A DNA stretch of 50,585 nucleotides from positions 1-50,585 of the forward strand of contig SVSJ01000019.1 of NCBI GenBank assembly GCA_015064355.1, written 5' to 3'. Both the position numbers and the translations under genes were made by a program. Below are positions 24,972 through 34,157 of the stretch, piece after piece. Origin of the DNA: Oscillospiraceae bacterium. Lineage in GTDB: Bacteria; Bacillota; Clostridia; Oscillospirales; CAG-272. The notes beneath the pieces were generated by a model, which saw only the letters and a program-made list of their open reading frames with translations, did not search any database and had not been told where the DNA came from. Within the stretch, counting starts at the first letter, position 1. Each line of letters opens with the position of its first letter.

Positions 24972-26462
24972 TTACGCGTCGATTGTGTTAAGAGCCTTCT
25001 CGTTGAACTTAACACCTTCGCTGTGCTTTTCAATAACATCTTCATATACGCCTGTCTTGAGACCTGCATCAGCGTCAGCCTCCCAAAGAACCTGTTCGCC
25101 TACGCCTGCGTAATAAATGATGTGCCAGCCTGTATCAGCAGCCTTGATAACTTCGCAGTCACCGGCCTTGCGATCTGCATCGAAGAGCCATGCGTCAAAT
25201 TCAGGAACCATGTCACCTTCGAATACGTTTTCGTAAAGACCGCCATTATCCTTGGAGCCCGGGTCTTCGCTGTATTCAGCAGCATACTTCACGAATGCGT
25301 CTTCTGTGAATCCTTCAGCTTCAAGCTTTGCGAATACTTCCTGAGCCTTTGCATCGTCCTTGTGATTGTCGTTAGCAAAGAGGATGTGGCGAACATCGCG
25401 AGATTCGGAATCATCGAAATATTCATCCTTAACGAGCATATATACAGTGCACTTTGTAGCGCTGCTTTCGCTGTCAACGTATGTTTCGTAGAGATTAGCG
25501 TCAAATGCCCACTTAGCAACCTTTTCTGTAAGGCTTGCCTTTACAACGTGCTTCTGGAGATAGGACTCGAGAAGGTCAGCCTTTCTCTGTTCGAATTCTT
25601 CAATTGTTTCGTCTTTACCTGCTGTTGTATTCTCTTCGATCAGAGCCTTGATAGCAGCCTTGAAATCATCAAGGGTCTTGTTGTTTGCAAGAGCTTCAGC
25701 ATCCTTCTTGGCGATATCCATAAGAGTTGCAGCGTCGCTGTCATCGTTGAAGGAATAGTCGCTTGTGTTGAAGGAGTAAGAATAAAGGTCAACACCAAGG
25801 AAAGCATCGGGATTAGCATCGCGATAAGCTGCGAGCTCGTCTGCTGTATATGTGAGAGATGTGATGCACTCTGTTGTGTACTTGCTTGCGAGAGCGCTGA
25901 GCTCAAGGCAACGCTTTACAGCGTCGATCTTAACAGGGTTGCCTGTCATAGCCATAAGATAGCTGTCGATGCTTTCGTAGCCGTAGGTAGCAGCCTCGGA
26001 CTTGATGGTCTCGATATTGTTGTCGATCAGTTCAAGGTCTTCATCGCTGAGTGTAATGCCTGCTTCGTGTGCAGCTTCGCAAAGAGCAAGGATCTCTGTA
26101 GCCTGAGACTTGGATGTGGAAATGAAGTAATCGAACCAAGACTGGCCTTCAGCAAAGGGACATTCCTGTCTCTTGAGAGAAACGTTGGGGTCTACTCCAA
26201 GCATGGAAAGATATGAAGAGTAGTTCATATAAGCGGAGCTGTAAACATAAGCCATCATAGCGCCGTCAAACTCGAAGTTTTCTGTTTCAAGAACAGTGCT
26301 GCTTCTGAGGAAAACACCTGCATTGTCAAGTGCGTTATATACTGCAAGTCCGATTACGAGAACTGCAACAACGATAACCACCGCGGTGATGATTATGCTG
26401 TTTCTTTTTTCTTTACGCTTAGCTTCCATAGCCGCAGCGTTCATCTTTGTGTTTTTACCCAT
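24972..26462 (-). CDS. PrsA/SurA-like foldase with parvulin domain
   Basis: A 496-residue membrane-anchored protein. A basic N-terminus and a single helix (about 26-48, IIITAVVIVVAVLVIGLAVY) have no lipobox, so this is a signal anchor rather than the PrsA-type lipoprotein. Acidic helical chaperone-like regions cover about 60-340. A parvulin (PpiC) domain lies at about 355-465, beginning DVRHILFANDN and containing AAEYSEDPGSKDNGGLYENV and a closing GWHIIYYAG. It probably assists folding of exported proteins outside the membrane. AAAGGAG precedes the ATG. It is monocistronic. Confidence 0.88.
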   Translation of the reverse strand: MGKNTKMNAAAMEAKRKEKRNSIIITAVVIVVAVLVIGLAVYNALDNAGVFLRSSTVLETENFEFDGAMMAYVYSSAYMNYSSYLSMLGVDPNVSLKRQECPFAEGQSWFDYFISTSKSQATEILALCEAAHEAGITLSDEDLELIDNNIETIKSEAATYGYESIDSYLMAMTGNPVKIDAVKRCLELSALASKYTTECITSLTYTADELAAYRDANPDAFLGVDLYSYSFNTSDYSFNDDSDAATLMDIAKKDAEALANNKTLDDFKAAIKALIEENTTAGKDETIEEFEQRKADLLESYLQKHVVKASLTEKVAKWAFDANLYETYVDSESSATKCTVYMLVKDEYFDDSESRDVRHILFANDNHKDDAKAQEVFAKLEAEGFTEDAFVKYAAEYSEDPGSKDNGGLYENVFEGDMVPEFDAWLFDADRKAGDCEVIKAADTGWHIIYYAGVGEQVLWEADADAGLKTGVYEDVIEKHSEGVKFNEKALNTIDA

Positions 26463-26533
26463 TGTAGGAAAAACTCCTTTCAGAATTTTATCATTTTAAT
26501 TTATGCTTGAATAAAATCAAATCATTAAGTGTT

Positions 26534-26562
26534 ATTATATCACAATATTTTAGAGATTTCAA
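26534..26562 (-). promoter_or_regulatory. Sigma-A promoter of the foldase gene
   Basis: On the minus strand TTGAAA (26557-26562), a 17-base spacer and TATAAT (26534-26539), about 70 bases before the start codon. Confidence 0.82.
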
Positions 26563-26648
26563 TTACATTTTTTACTTTTCAAGAAAAACAATGCAAATAT
26601 TCAGTAATTTATCACATTTTTGGGTGATTTTTCCTTTGCAAGGGTGGA

Positions 26649-27416
26649 TCAGATAACATTATACGGGCAAGAATTGTAGATTTCGCACTCTGCACCCGTC
26701 AATTTTTCCACCAATTTCTCGAGCTTGGGGCAAACCACAGCCTCTGAATGATAGTGTCCAACCTCGATTGTTACAAGTCCGTCCTCTGCCGCATCCTCTG
26801 CCATATTGTATCCGGCGTCCCCGGTAACGTATGCATCGCAGCCTGCTGCAAGTGCCGGAAAAACGAAATCCTTTCCGTCTCCTCCGCAGAAGCCAACCCG
26901 TGTTATTTTCTTATTGAGATCCCCTGTAATGCGCACTGCGCCACAGCCAAGCTTGTCCTTAATAAGGAGCGCAAGCTCACGGGCAGTAGTCGCCGGCACA
27001 TTCGCTATTCTGCCAAGCTCCGGAGCATCGTCGTCGCCGAATTTTTCCGCAGGTTCAAAGCCAACGGCACGGCAAAGGCAGTCATTTACTCCGCCCTCCC
27101 CTGCGTCCAGTCTGGTATGCAAGGAGATGACCGACACGCCGCTTGTGGCAGCATCGAGTATCTTTCTTCCCACAAGTGCATCAGGTGTTACTGATTTTGC
27201 GCCTCGGAACAGCATTGGGTGGTGGGTTACTACAGTATCAAAGCCACCCTCTGCGGCATATTTCAAAACATCGCCTGTTGCGTCAAGTGCCACGAGAACC
27301 CGTTTCACCTCTGTTCCCGTATCCTTCGACACCATAATTCCGTCGTTATCCCAAGAGCAGGACAAGGTTTTCGGATAAAGCTCTGACAGCTTATTGTGAA
27401 GCTCACGTACAGTCAT
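26649..27416 (-). CDS. Nif3-like dinuclear metal centre protein
   Basis: A 255-residue Nif3/YqfO family protein of the short type, without the central PII-like insert. Metal-binding motifs are VVTHHPMLFRGAKSV (HH near 65), SLHTRLDAGEGGVNDCL (His/Asp near 100) and the C-terminal EVGHYHSEAVVCPKL. The family forms hexameric toroids. A GTP cyclohydrolase-like or regulatory role has been proposed, but the function is unsettled. Its start overlaps the trmK stop by one base (TAATG). This trmK-nif3 pair is conserved across Firmicutes and supports both calls. Confidence 0.92.
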   Translation of the reverse strand: MTVRELHNKLSELYPKTLSCSWDNDGIMVSKDTGTEVKRVLVALDATGDVLKYAAEGGFDTVVTHHPMLFRGAKSVTPDALVGRKILDAATSGVSVISLHTRLDAGEGGVNDCLCRAVGFEPAEKFGDDDAPELGRIANVPATTARELALLIKDKLGCGAVRITGDLNKKITRVGFCGGDGKDFVFPALAAGCDAYVTGDAGYNMAEDAAEDGLVTIEVGHYHSEAVVCPKLEKLVEKLTGAECEIYNSCPYNVI

Positions 27417-28126
27417 TATTCCACCTCCAGGATCTTATCAATATCATCGGTCAGCTTTCTTTCAAAAGTGCAGTCTAGCCCCCCAAGGCTCATTCCCGCG
27501 ATCTTCTTTTCAAGCTGGACCTTATGCCTCATAGCGAAATCGTCAAACAGTCTTTCGCGTTTTTCTATATTTGCTTTACCGAGCAGAAGCTCAACATCAG
27601 AGAATGATCTCTTCTCACCGTCGTACTCCGCAAGAATACAGGTGTATATCTTCCCGGCCGCACGTGAAAGCTTCTCTTCAAGCACCCTAAATCCCGCGCC
27701 TGCCAAGTATTCTCTGAGCTCATATGCGCTTGACATAGGCTGAAGAATAAGCCGAACACCCTGCCGCCGTGTGTACTCCGACTCGTCGATTATTCTTGCA
27801 ATAAGCTCGCCGCCCATACCGCAAATGACAATATCGGTAACTCCGTCAGCCTCGGGTTCCACCCCTGCCAGTCCGTCAGACAAAGCAAAGCGTATATTAT
27901 CTGTCACGCCGTACTTTTCTGCGCTGTGTCTTGCTCTTTCAAGTGGACCTTTGTTAATATCAGAGGCAATAACGAATTTCGTTCTTCCCTTCTGCAAAAG
28001 ATACACGGGAATATACGCGTGATCAGTTCCGATATCGGCAACAACGGCGCCCTGCCTGACCATCTCTGCCACAGAAAGCAAACGGGGATCAAGATTTATT
28101 ACGTTGTTTTCGTTTTCTGTTATCAT
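27416..28126 (-). CDS. trmK: tRNA (adenine-N1-)-methyltransferase TrmK
   Basis: A 236-residue class I methyltransferase. The SAM-binding motif I is VADIGTDHAYIPVYL (about 29-43), with FVIASDINKGPLERA next and DIVICGMGGELIARII carrying motif IV. Homologues (Bacillus YqfN) methylate N1 of A22 in tRNA, in the cytoplasm. No strong Shine-Dalgarno precedes the ATG, but the conserved N-terminal spacing fits this start. It is the first gene of the trmK-nif3 pair. Confidence 0.92.
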   Translation of the reverse strand: MITENENNVINLDPRLLSVAEMVRQGAVVADIGTDHAYIPVYLLQKGRTKFVIASDINKGPLERARHSAEKYGVTDNIRFALSDGLAGVEPEADGVTDIVICGMGGELIARIIDESEYTRRQGVRLILQPMSSAYELREYLAGAGFRVLEEKLSRAAGKIYTCILAEYDGEKRSFSDVELLLGKANIEKRERLFDDFAMRHKVQLEKKIAGMSLGGLDCTFERKLTDDIDKILEVE

Positions 28127-28139
28127 ATCTTATCAATGC

Positions 28140-28166
28140 AAAAAGACGGATGAAACTCCGCCTTTT
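28140..28166 (-). terminator. Terminator after the DUF1858 gene
   Basis: On the minus strand GGCGGA (28157-28162) pairs with TCCGTC (28145-28150), with one G-T pair, followed by TTTTTGC. Confidence 0.75.
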
Positions 28167-28173
28167 CATGTGA

Positions 28174-28377
28174 TTATTTCTTGGATTCGAAGTAAGCGTT
28201 AAGCTTGGAAACCAGCTCTTCAGCGTCTACACCGTGTACGATGCAAGCCTCTTCAACATTTTCCATACGGGATACGGGGCAGCCGAAGCAATGCATTCCG
28301 CATTCCAGAAAAATATCCGCTGTGTCAGGATCGGTATCAATGATATCACCGATTATTGTTTCAAGTGTTACCTTCAT
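28174..28377 (-). CDS. DUF1858 domain protein (hybrid-cluster-associated redox disulfide type)
   Basis: A 67-residue protein. It begins with the DUF1858 pattern LETIIGDIIDTDPDTADIFLECGMHCFGCP (shown in part) and carries Cys near 27, 30 and 33 in CGMHCFGC, with a further Cys near 45. The family is often encoded with hybrid cluster proteins or iron-sulfur enzymes in anaerobes, and the cysteines may be redox active or bind metal. No such partner is adjacent here. GGAGAAAT precedes the ATG. It follows murA by 28 bases and is probably cotranscribed with it. Confidence 0.9.
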   Translation of the reverse strand: MKVTLETIIGDIIDTDPDTADIFLECGMHCFGCPVSRMENVEEACIVHGVDAEELVSKLNAYFESKK

Positions 28378-28405
28378 TTTTATTTCTCCTGTGTTTTATT
28401 AACTG

Positions 28406-29695
28406 TTAATTTGCCTGTTCCAGATCGTCAGCATCCGGCACAACGATCTTCTTTACGTCAGCTCCAAGTGCCTGCATTTTTGCAACAATATTATCATATC
28501 CGCGCTCGATAAGCTTGATCTCGGAAATTTCTGTTCTTCCCTTTGCGGTAAGCGCAGCGATCATCACAGCAATACCGCCGCGAAGGTCTGTTGCGATAAC
28601 AGGTGCAGGGGTCAGAGGTGTGCCGCCTTCGATATATACGATCCGGCCGTCAACCTTGATCTTTGCTCCCATTCTCTTCAGCTCCTCAACGTAACGGAAG
28701 CGATTCTCGAAAATGCTCTCGTTAACGTAGCTTGTTCCCTCAGCCGTGCAAAGAAGCGCGGACATCTGGGGATGCATATCCGTGGGGAAGCCGGGATAAG
28801 GAAGGGTCTTCACATTGGTCTTCTTTATAGTACCGCTTGCAGTAACGTGAACTGCGTCGTCAAATTCCTCAATCGTCGCACCCATTTCCTCCAGCTTTGC
28901 GGATATGGACTCAAGGTGCTTCGGAATAACGTTTGTGATCTTAACAGATCCTCTTGTTGCAACAGCGGCAACCATAAACGAGCCTGCTTCGATCATATCG
29001 GGAATAATAGCGTAGGTGCAGCCGTAAAGCTCACGAACACCCTTGATCTTGATTACGTTTGAACCTGCGCCGCTGATACGGGCACCGCAGGAGTTAAGGA
29101 AGTTGGCACAGTCAACAATGTGGGGTTCTCTTGCTGCGTTTTCAATAACGGTAGTACCCTCTGCAAGAGTTGCCGCGATCATTATGTTAAGGGTTGCGCC
29201 AACGCTGGACACGTCGAAGAAGATATTAGCTCCCACAGGGCCGTTTTCAGAATTGATCTCAACGTATCCCCCTTCTGTGGAAGTCGTTCCGCCAAGTGCC
29301 TCAAATCCCTTGATATGCTGGTCGATGGGACGAACACCGAAATTACAGCCACCGGGAAGTCCGACCTTCGCCTTACCGAATCTACCGAATTCCGCACCGA
29401 GGAGGTAATAGGAACCGCGGATCCTGCGAACCATATCGTAATCGGATGAGCAGGGCTGAATGTCTGTGCAGTCAACCTCATAAGTAGTCTTGTCAAGCAT
29501 TTTGATCTTTGCGCCGATACCCTTGAGGATCTCAAAGGAATATGTGATGTCGGAAATGGCTGGGATGTTTTCAAGAACACACTTGCCCTTTACCAGCGCA
29601 CACGCATATATAATAGGAAGAGCCGCATTTTTCGAGCCTGATATCTCTACCTGTCCAAAAAGCGGGGTGCCTCCGTTTATAACTATTTTTTCCAT
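28406..29695 (-). CDS. murA: UDP-N-acetylglucosamine 1-carboxyvinyltransferase
   Basis: A 429-residue EPSP synthase-fold enzyme. It transfers enolpyruvate from phosphoenolpyruvate to UDP-GlcNAc, the first committed step of peptidoglycan synthesis. Visible motifs are SGSKNAALP (K22), the active-site loop GLPGGCNFGVRPIDQHI with the catalytic cysteine C117 (fosfomycin target), and the C-terminal DLRGGIAVMIAALTAKGRTEI with conserved Arg. The cysteine is present, so the enzyme is of the fosfomycin-sensitive kind. It lies downstream of the WalRK-YycHI-like genes, 210 bases after the last of them. AAAGG is the only Shine-Dalgarno-like sequence and is 14 bases from the ATG. Confidence 0.95.
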   Translation of the reverse strand: MEKIVINGGTPLFGQVEISGSKNAALPIIYACALVKGKCVLENIPAISDITYSFEILKGIGAKIKMLDKTTYEVDCTDIQPCSSDYDMVRRIRGSYYLLGAEFGRFGKAKVGLPGGCNFGVRPIDQHIKGFEALGGTTSTEGGYVEINSENGPVGANIFFDVSSVGATLNIMIAATLAEGTTVIENAAREPHIVDCANFLNSCGARISGAGSNVIKIKGVRELYGCTYAIIPDMIEAGSFMVAAVATRGSVKITNVIPKHLESISAKLEEMGATIEEFDDAVHVTASGTIKKTNVKTLPYPGFPTDMHPQMSALLCTAEGTSYVNESIFENRFRYVEELKRMGAKIKVDGRIVYIEGGTPLTPAPVIATDLRGGIAVMIAALTAKGRTEISEIKLIERGYDNIVAKMQALGADVKKIVVPDADDLEQAN

Positions 29696-29905
29696 ATATT
29701 ATACCGAGCCTTTCTTAGTTCGGGTCATTTTCATTATTGATTATCGGACTCTTTGCACGGCTGATTACACACAGCAGTCGCAATTATACATTATGAGCCT
29801 TATATATTATAGCAGTTTGTAGTGGGAAAAGAAATAGGATTTTAAAGTATTTTCACATTTTTAATAAATAATGGCAATTTCACACATCATTTTTTACCAA
29901 TTATC
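29696..29905. other. Gap between yycI-like gene and murA
   Basis: About 210 AT-rich bases. On the minus strand it contains two TATAAT-like boxes (about 29805-29812 and 29782-29788), but no good -35 at 17 bases, so a murA promoter is possible but not assigned. No terminator hairpin was recognised after the yycI-like stop. Confidence 0.4.
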
Positions 29906-30826
29906 CTATGTTTTTGTGTATAATGTACCATCAATACGGTTGTAAATGTATTCTCCCATAGAATCCGTCACGATCTTGCAGCAAGGAATAAGGCAGAATT
30001 CGTCCGTTTCACCGAAGAAATACAGGGCATAGCATTTCTCAATGGCAGTAACTGTAACCGCCTGATCCTTTTCCTTTGTGGCGGATATCTCTTTTTTTAC
30101 ATTAAACAGTATATTTAATATGTCCGAAAGTTGTGCGGAATATGCTTCGCCAAGGGTAAGAAAGCTCCATGAGCCAAAGGCCTCGGTCACTTTCCCATTC
30201 TCAACAGTACAGAGAACCGTGTTTTCCGTGATCTCCATTCCGTCAATTGATCGTGTGCAGAACACGTAATATTTTCCGTCTTTTTCGCTGATTCTGTCAG
30301 CTTTTGTGAGAACACTCATCTTTTCGTCGCTCTTGAACCCGCGGCTTCCTTTATCAAGAAACTGGGTTGCAACAGAGGCGATCTCGTTATATTTTGTTTC
30401 GTTAAGGTGGCCGCTGAAATATGTGCCATCAAGCAAATTGGGCACTTCACCGCGCTCCCCATCCCTGTGATACTCAAAGGAGAAATTGTCACCAAAGCGG
30501 AAGACGGAGCCGTCCTTCATCAGAATTATCTGCCCACCGGGAATCACGTAGACTGCATCGGTTGAGGATCCGCTCAAGAGGCCGGCGATGGTTTCCTGAT
30601 AATTTTCCGAAGCGCACAGATACACAGTGCTGTTTTCGATTTTTGTCGGGATCACTTCGCGGGAAATAATTATATTCTCCTTCGCCATGATCTCTACCAG
30701 AGAATCAACGGACGATTCGGGAAGATAATTGATCCTGTGATTCAGAAGGAGGAAAATAGTGGTAAGAATAATGCAAGATAAAAGAAGAATCGCGGCGATA
30801 ACCGGAAGTATTCGTTTGTGTTCCAT
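29906..30826 (-). CDS. YycI-like two-component regulatory protein
   Basis: A 306-residue protein with one N-terminal membrane helix (about 8-28) and an extracytoplasmic domain. The pattern YLPESSVDSLVEIMAKENIIISREVIPTKI (in part), GSVFRFGDNFSFEY and the C-terminal LIPCCKIVTDSMGEYIYNRIDGTLY matches the YycI fold. In Bacillus, YycI forms a membrane complex with YycH that restrains the kinase WalK. It is the last of the WalRK-type genes. GGAGGACATA precedes the ATG, 26 bases after the yycH-like gene. Confidence 0.75.
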   Translation of the reverse strand: MEHKRILPVIAAILLLSCIILTTIFLLLNHRINYLPESSVDSLVEIMAKENIIISREVIPTKIENSTVYLCASENYQETIAGLLSGSSTDAVYVIPGGQIILMKDGSVFRFGDNFSFEYHRDGERGEVPNLLDGTYFSGHLNETKYNEIASVATQFLDKGSRGFKSDEKMSVLTKADRISEKDGKYYVFCTRSIDGMEITENTVLCTVENGKVTEAFGSWSFLTLGEAYSAQLSDILNILFNVKKEISATKEKDQAVTVTAIEKCYALYFFGETDEFCLIPCCKIVTDSMGEYIYNRIDGTLYTKT

Positions 30827-30852
30827 TATGTCCTCCTTATTGTTGATAATTT

Positions 30853-32256
30853 TTATCTGTAACGGTAGTGGCTTGATGCGCTGTTATTGACTGTTCCTGA
30901 CCATTCTGCCGAAACCTTTTCAGAAATGAAATCACTTCTGTAAACCAAGCCAACGTTTACAACTTCGTGCTCGTTTCCAAGGTAATCATAGAACCACCAT
31001 TCCGACCGGGGTATGCTCCTGGTGCTTACGTTTCTTACAGCCAGAGTGTAGACTCTCGCCCCCATGAGCTTACCATCCTTGAATGTTGCGGTAAACGCAG
31101 GCTCGATTTCAACTATTCGGATGTTGTCGTATGCGTAGGTAAACACAAGGTCTACTGTTTCGCCGTCTGACTTCACCGATGTGAGAATTATGTCAGCCTC
31201 AGCACCTGTGTAATTAGCGTTGATCTTTCCCACCTCGTCAAACAAGGTTTTCGCGGCACTTATGTATTCCACAAGGCCGGTCTTGTCTGAGTAACCGATT
31301 ATTTCACTGATATCAACGCCGCCGTCTTCGGTAGCCTTGTATTCAAATGCAGATTCGTAATGATAGAAGACTCCGCTTCTGTCAGTATAGCTGGCAGTTC
31401 CGTCTTCACCTGTATGCGTATTAAGAAGCTTGTCCGGGTTTACTCCAAACACGCGCATTACGGTTTTGACAGTGTTGCCGTAGGTCATTGACGCCACGTT
31501 GTTTGTCATAAATATATTTTTTATGCTTATTGATTCAACAAACACGGGATCTGTTGAGGAGTCGCCATAGAGAAGATTCTTGGCAAACTCAAACTTTTTG
31601 AACTGTGTGCTGTAGGTGTGAAGAAGCTTTGAAAGCTGTGCGGTTGATACGTAGTCGTCGGAGTGAGGTTTTTTATAGATAAACACGTCTCCGAAGATAC
31701 TTTTCACAGCGATGGTTTCGCCGTTATCTTCGCTGTTTTCCGGAACAATAAACATCTCGTATACATATGCCGAAACCAGACTCCTGTTTTCTGCTTCCCC
31801 AGCAGAAATATCTGCAAACATGGCAACCACCGCATCGGGAAGCTGGCTGTGGAACCTTACGTATACAAAGTCTTTTCCGTTTGCAATGCTGCTCCAGGTC
31901 GCCTCTGTACCACGGGAGCAAAACTCTGCCCGCATAGTTGAAGAGATCACCGGTGCAAAGGTGGAATAGGCATCTGTCATAACGTCAACAGAGCCTGAAA
32001 CACCCCTCTGCTCCTCACCTAATTTGATTCCGATAAATTCAGGAAGAAGTAGATTTTCAAAATCCGCCGGAATAACGTCTCCGCTGTTCAAGGTGATACT
32101 ATCAAGGTCAAATGGAATATTCTTATTGCCCTGTGAAGTATTACGGTTGAACAAAAGCACAAGTAATCCTGTTATCACAATAAGCGCAGCAAAAAGAACC
32201 GCCACCAGGATAAAGACGATTGCGTCTATTCTCTTTTGCAGGGTTCTTTTTTTCAT
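30853..32256 (-). CDS. YycH-like two-component regulatory protein
   Basis: A 467-residue protein with one N-terminal membrane helix (about 12-33) and a large extracytoplasmic part containing two YycH/YycI-like modules. It is placed exactly where YycH sits in Firmicutes, between the kinase and the yycI-like gene. Sequence similarity is weak by eye, so the name depends on context and overall layout (single helix, length, repeat of the yycI-type domain near the C-terminus). GGAGAACAGT precedes the ATG. It starts 17 bases after walK. Confidence 0.7.
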   Translation of the reverse strand: MKKRTLQKRIDAIVFILVAVLFAALIVITGLLVLLFNRNTSQGNKNIPFDLDSITLNSGDVIPADFENLLLPEFIGIKLGEEQRGVSGSVDVMTDAYSTFAPVISSTMRAEFCSRGTEATWSSIANGKDFVYVRFHSQLPDAVVAMFADISAGEAENRSLVSAYVYEMFIVPENSEDNGETIAVKSIFGDVFIYKKPHSDDYVSTAQLSKLLHTYSTQFKKFEFAKNLLYGDSSTDPVFVESISIKNIFMTNNVASMTYGNTVKTVMRVFGVNPDKLLNTHTGEDGTASYTDRSGVFYHYESAFEYKATEDGGVDISEIIGYSDKTGLVEYISAAKTLFDEVGKINANYTGAEADIILTSVKSDGETVDLVFTYAYDNIRIVEIEPAFTATFKDGKLMGARVYTLAVRNVSTRSIPRSEWWFYDYLGNEHEVVNVGLVYRSDFISEKVSAEWSGTVNNSASSHYRYR

Positions 32257-32273
32257 ACTGTTCTCCGTGTAAA

Positions 32274-34133
32274 TTATACCTTTGCTTTGTTGTCTTCTGT
32301 TTTGAGCTTACATTCAACGGGAAGCTCAAGGCGCACCTTTGTTCCCTCTCCGACCTTACTGCTTACGGATATGTTACCTCCGTGAGCCTCTGCAAGTTCC
32401 TTGGCGATGGCAAGGCCCAGACCGGTACCACCTGCGTCCTGGTTTCTGGATTTCTCAACTCTGTAGAATCGCTCGAACAGGTGAGCTATATCCTCTTCCG
32501 GGATACCGATACCGTTGTCTGACACGTGGAGAACCACAGTGTTCTGGGGGGTATATACCATTTTCAGATCAATATGCCCGCCCTCGGGAGTGTATTTGAT
32601 AGCGTTGGACATAATGTTTATCACAACCTGCTCAATGCGCTGACGGTCCGCTGTGATCTCGGGAATAACCTCGTCAGCTTCAAAGTATACAGTGTGACGG
32701 TGTGCATCCAGATCAGGCTTCATTACGTCGCAAAGACGGCGCACAGACTGCTTGAAATCGAAGGTCTCAATGTTCCATTTTGTCCGCTGGTTGTCAAGTC
32801 TTGACAGAACAAGAAGGTCGGACACGATTCTGGTCATTCGGTCACTTTCCGTCAGAACCATATCAAGGAAGTATCCCCTTGTTTCGTTATCCATTTCGGG
32901 GTCCATCATAACAGTTTCGGTAGCACCCTTGATAGACGTAAGAGGTGTGCGGAGCTCGTGGGAAACATTCGCCACAAACTCACGTCTTGACTCATCCAGC
33001 TCGTATCTGCTCGTTACATCGTGAATGATGAACACGCAGCCTGATGCTATATGTCTGTTTGATTCAATATACTTGATTACCGCAAAGCTAACGTCGTAAA
33101 CTCTGGAGCCGCAGATTCTGTCGCGGAACACAAATCCGTCCTTGGTTTTTTCCACCAGAACGTCAGGAGACGAAAGGATTATACCGTTGCCCAGCTTTGC
33201 AAGGGGGAGATCAAGAAGCTCAAAACATCTTTCGATAGTGAGAGTGCCCTTTTCCAGCTCTTCACCGAAAAGCTCAGCAGCGCTGCTGTTAGAGTGAAGC
33301 ACATCCCCCTCAACGGTGAAAGCAACCACCGCGTCGCGCATACAGGAAAGAACCGTGTCAAGCTTTTCCTTTTCCCCTTCAACCTCTTCGATGGTATCGC
33401 GAAGACGCTCTCTCATGAAATTGAAGTTGTCTGCCAGAACACCGATCTCGTCAGCGGAATTAACCTCGATCTCGCTGGTGAACTCACCCTGGGCAACAAG
33501 CTGTGTACCGTAAGTAAGGCTCTGCAGGGGAGATGAAATGGATTTGGCAAGGAAAAATGACAAAAGCACAGCTATAAAAATACCGATAAGCATAGCCTGG
33601 AGAATAATGGAGAAAAGTATACTGTTAAGCTGTCTCATCTCCTCAAGGGTGTCCTTGATGTAAACGATACAGCCCTCATTTTCCGCGCCTCCAAGGCTAA
33701 TATTTATAGCCCAGTCAGCATACTCCATACTTCCTGAGGAGGAATTAAGCCCCTCGCCGTTGATGGCAGCCAAAAGATTAGGTGTTATCTCAAGAGATTC
33801 GCCCAACGCGCTATCAGAGCCGACGATCATTTCCCCGTCCATGTCAAGGATATAATAATTTCGGTACTGGTCTATTCCAAGGACGCTTCCGTATGACGCG
33901 AGAACCGCTTTCATTTCCGAAGCGTAATATGTGTTATCCGTTGCCAATATCAAGTCAGCCATCAAAAGCCCGTTTTCGTCGAAGCAATCATCCATCTGTC
34001 GGGCGAACTCACCTGTATAGAAGGAGGTGACACCGTTCATAAGAATAGCTCCGACAGCGCACATAACGGCTATGATAAATATCAGCAGGATAAGAACTAT
34101 TTTAAAATACAGACTTTTTAACATATTCGTCAA
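32274..34133 (-). CDS. walK: Sensor histidine kinase WalK-like
   Basis: A 619-residue membrane kinase. TM1 is at about 9-33, an extracytoplasmic sensor at 34-170, TM2 at about 172-196, HAMP at about 197-250 and a PAS-like domain at about 257-372. HisKA carries FVANVSHELRTPLTSIKG with H392 as the phosphorylated residue. The ATP-binding domain shows INIMSNAIKYTPEGG, VSDNGIGIPEEDI and GGTGLGLAIAKEL. The domain order is that of WalK, which controls cell-wall metabolism. The start is either a TTG at 34133 with AGGA seven bases upstream or an ATG at 34124 without one. It follows walR by 24 bases. Confidence 0.88.
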   Translation of the reverse strand: MTNMLKSLYFKIVLILLIFIIAVMCAVGAILMNGVTSFYTGEFARQMDDCFDENGLLMADLILATDNTYYASEMKAVLASYGSVLGIDQYRNYYILDMDGEMIVGSDSALGESLEITPNLLAAINGEGLNSSSGSMEYADWAINISLGGAENEGCIVYIKDTLEEMRQLNSILFSIILQAMLIGIFIAVLLSFFLAKSISSPLQSLTYGTQLVAQGEFTSEIEVNSADEIGVLADNFNFMRERLRDTIEEVEGEKEKLDTVLSCMRDAVVAFTVEGDVLHSNSSAAELFGEELEKGTLTIERCFELLDLPLAKLGNGIILSSPDVLVEKTKDGFVFRDRICGSRVYDVSFAVIKYIESNRHIASGCVFIIHDVTSRYELDESRREFVANVSHELRTPLTSIKGATETVMMDPEMDNETRGYFLDMVLTESDRMTRIVSDLLVLSRLDNQRTKWNIETFDFKQSVRRLCDVMKPDLDAHRHTVYFEADEVIPEITADRQRIEQVVINIMSNAIKYTPEGGHIDLKMVYTPQNTVVLHVSDNGIGIPEEDIAHLFERFYRVEKSRNQDAGGTGLGLAIAKELAEAHGGNISVSSKVGEGTKVRLELPVECKLKTEDNKAKV

Positions 34134-34157
34134 TAAGTTCCTATCAATTAATATTCT

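Noticed and set aside
26570-26648. Terminator after the nif3-like gene
   Set aside because: Only a weak ATCAC...GTGAT hairpin without a proper T run could be found.
28378-29905. Riboswitch or T-box leader around murA
   Set aside because: No conserved T-box or riboswitch motif was recognised in the gap; only AT-rich DNA with isolated TATAAT boxes.
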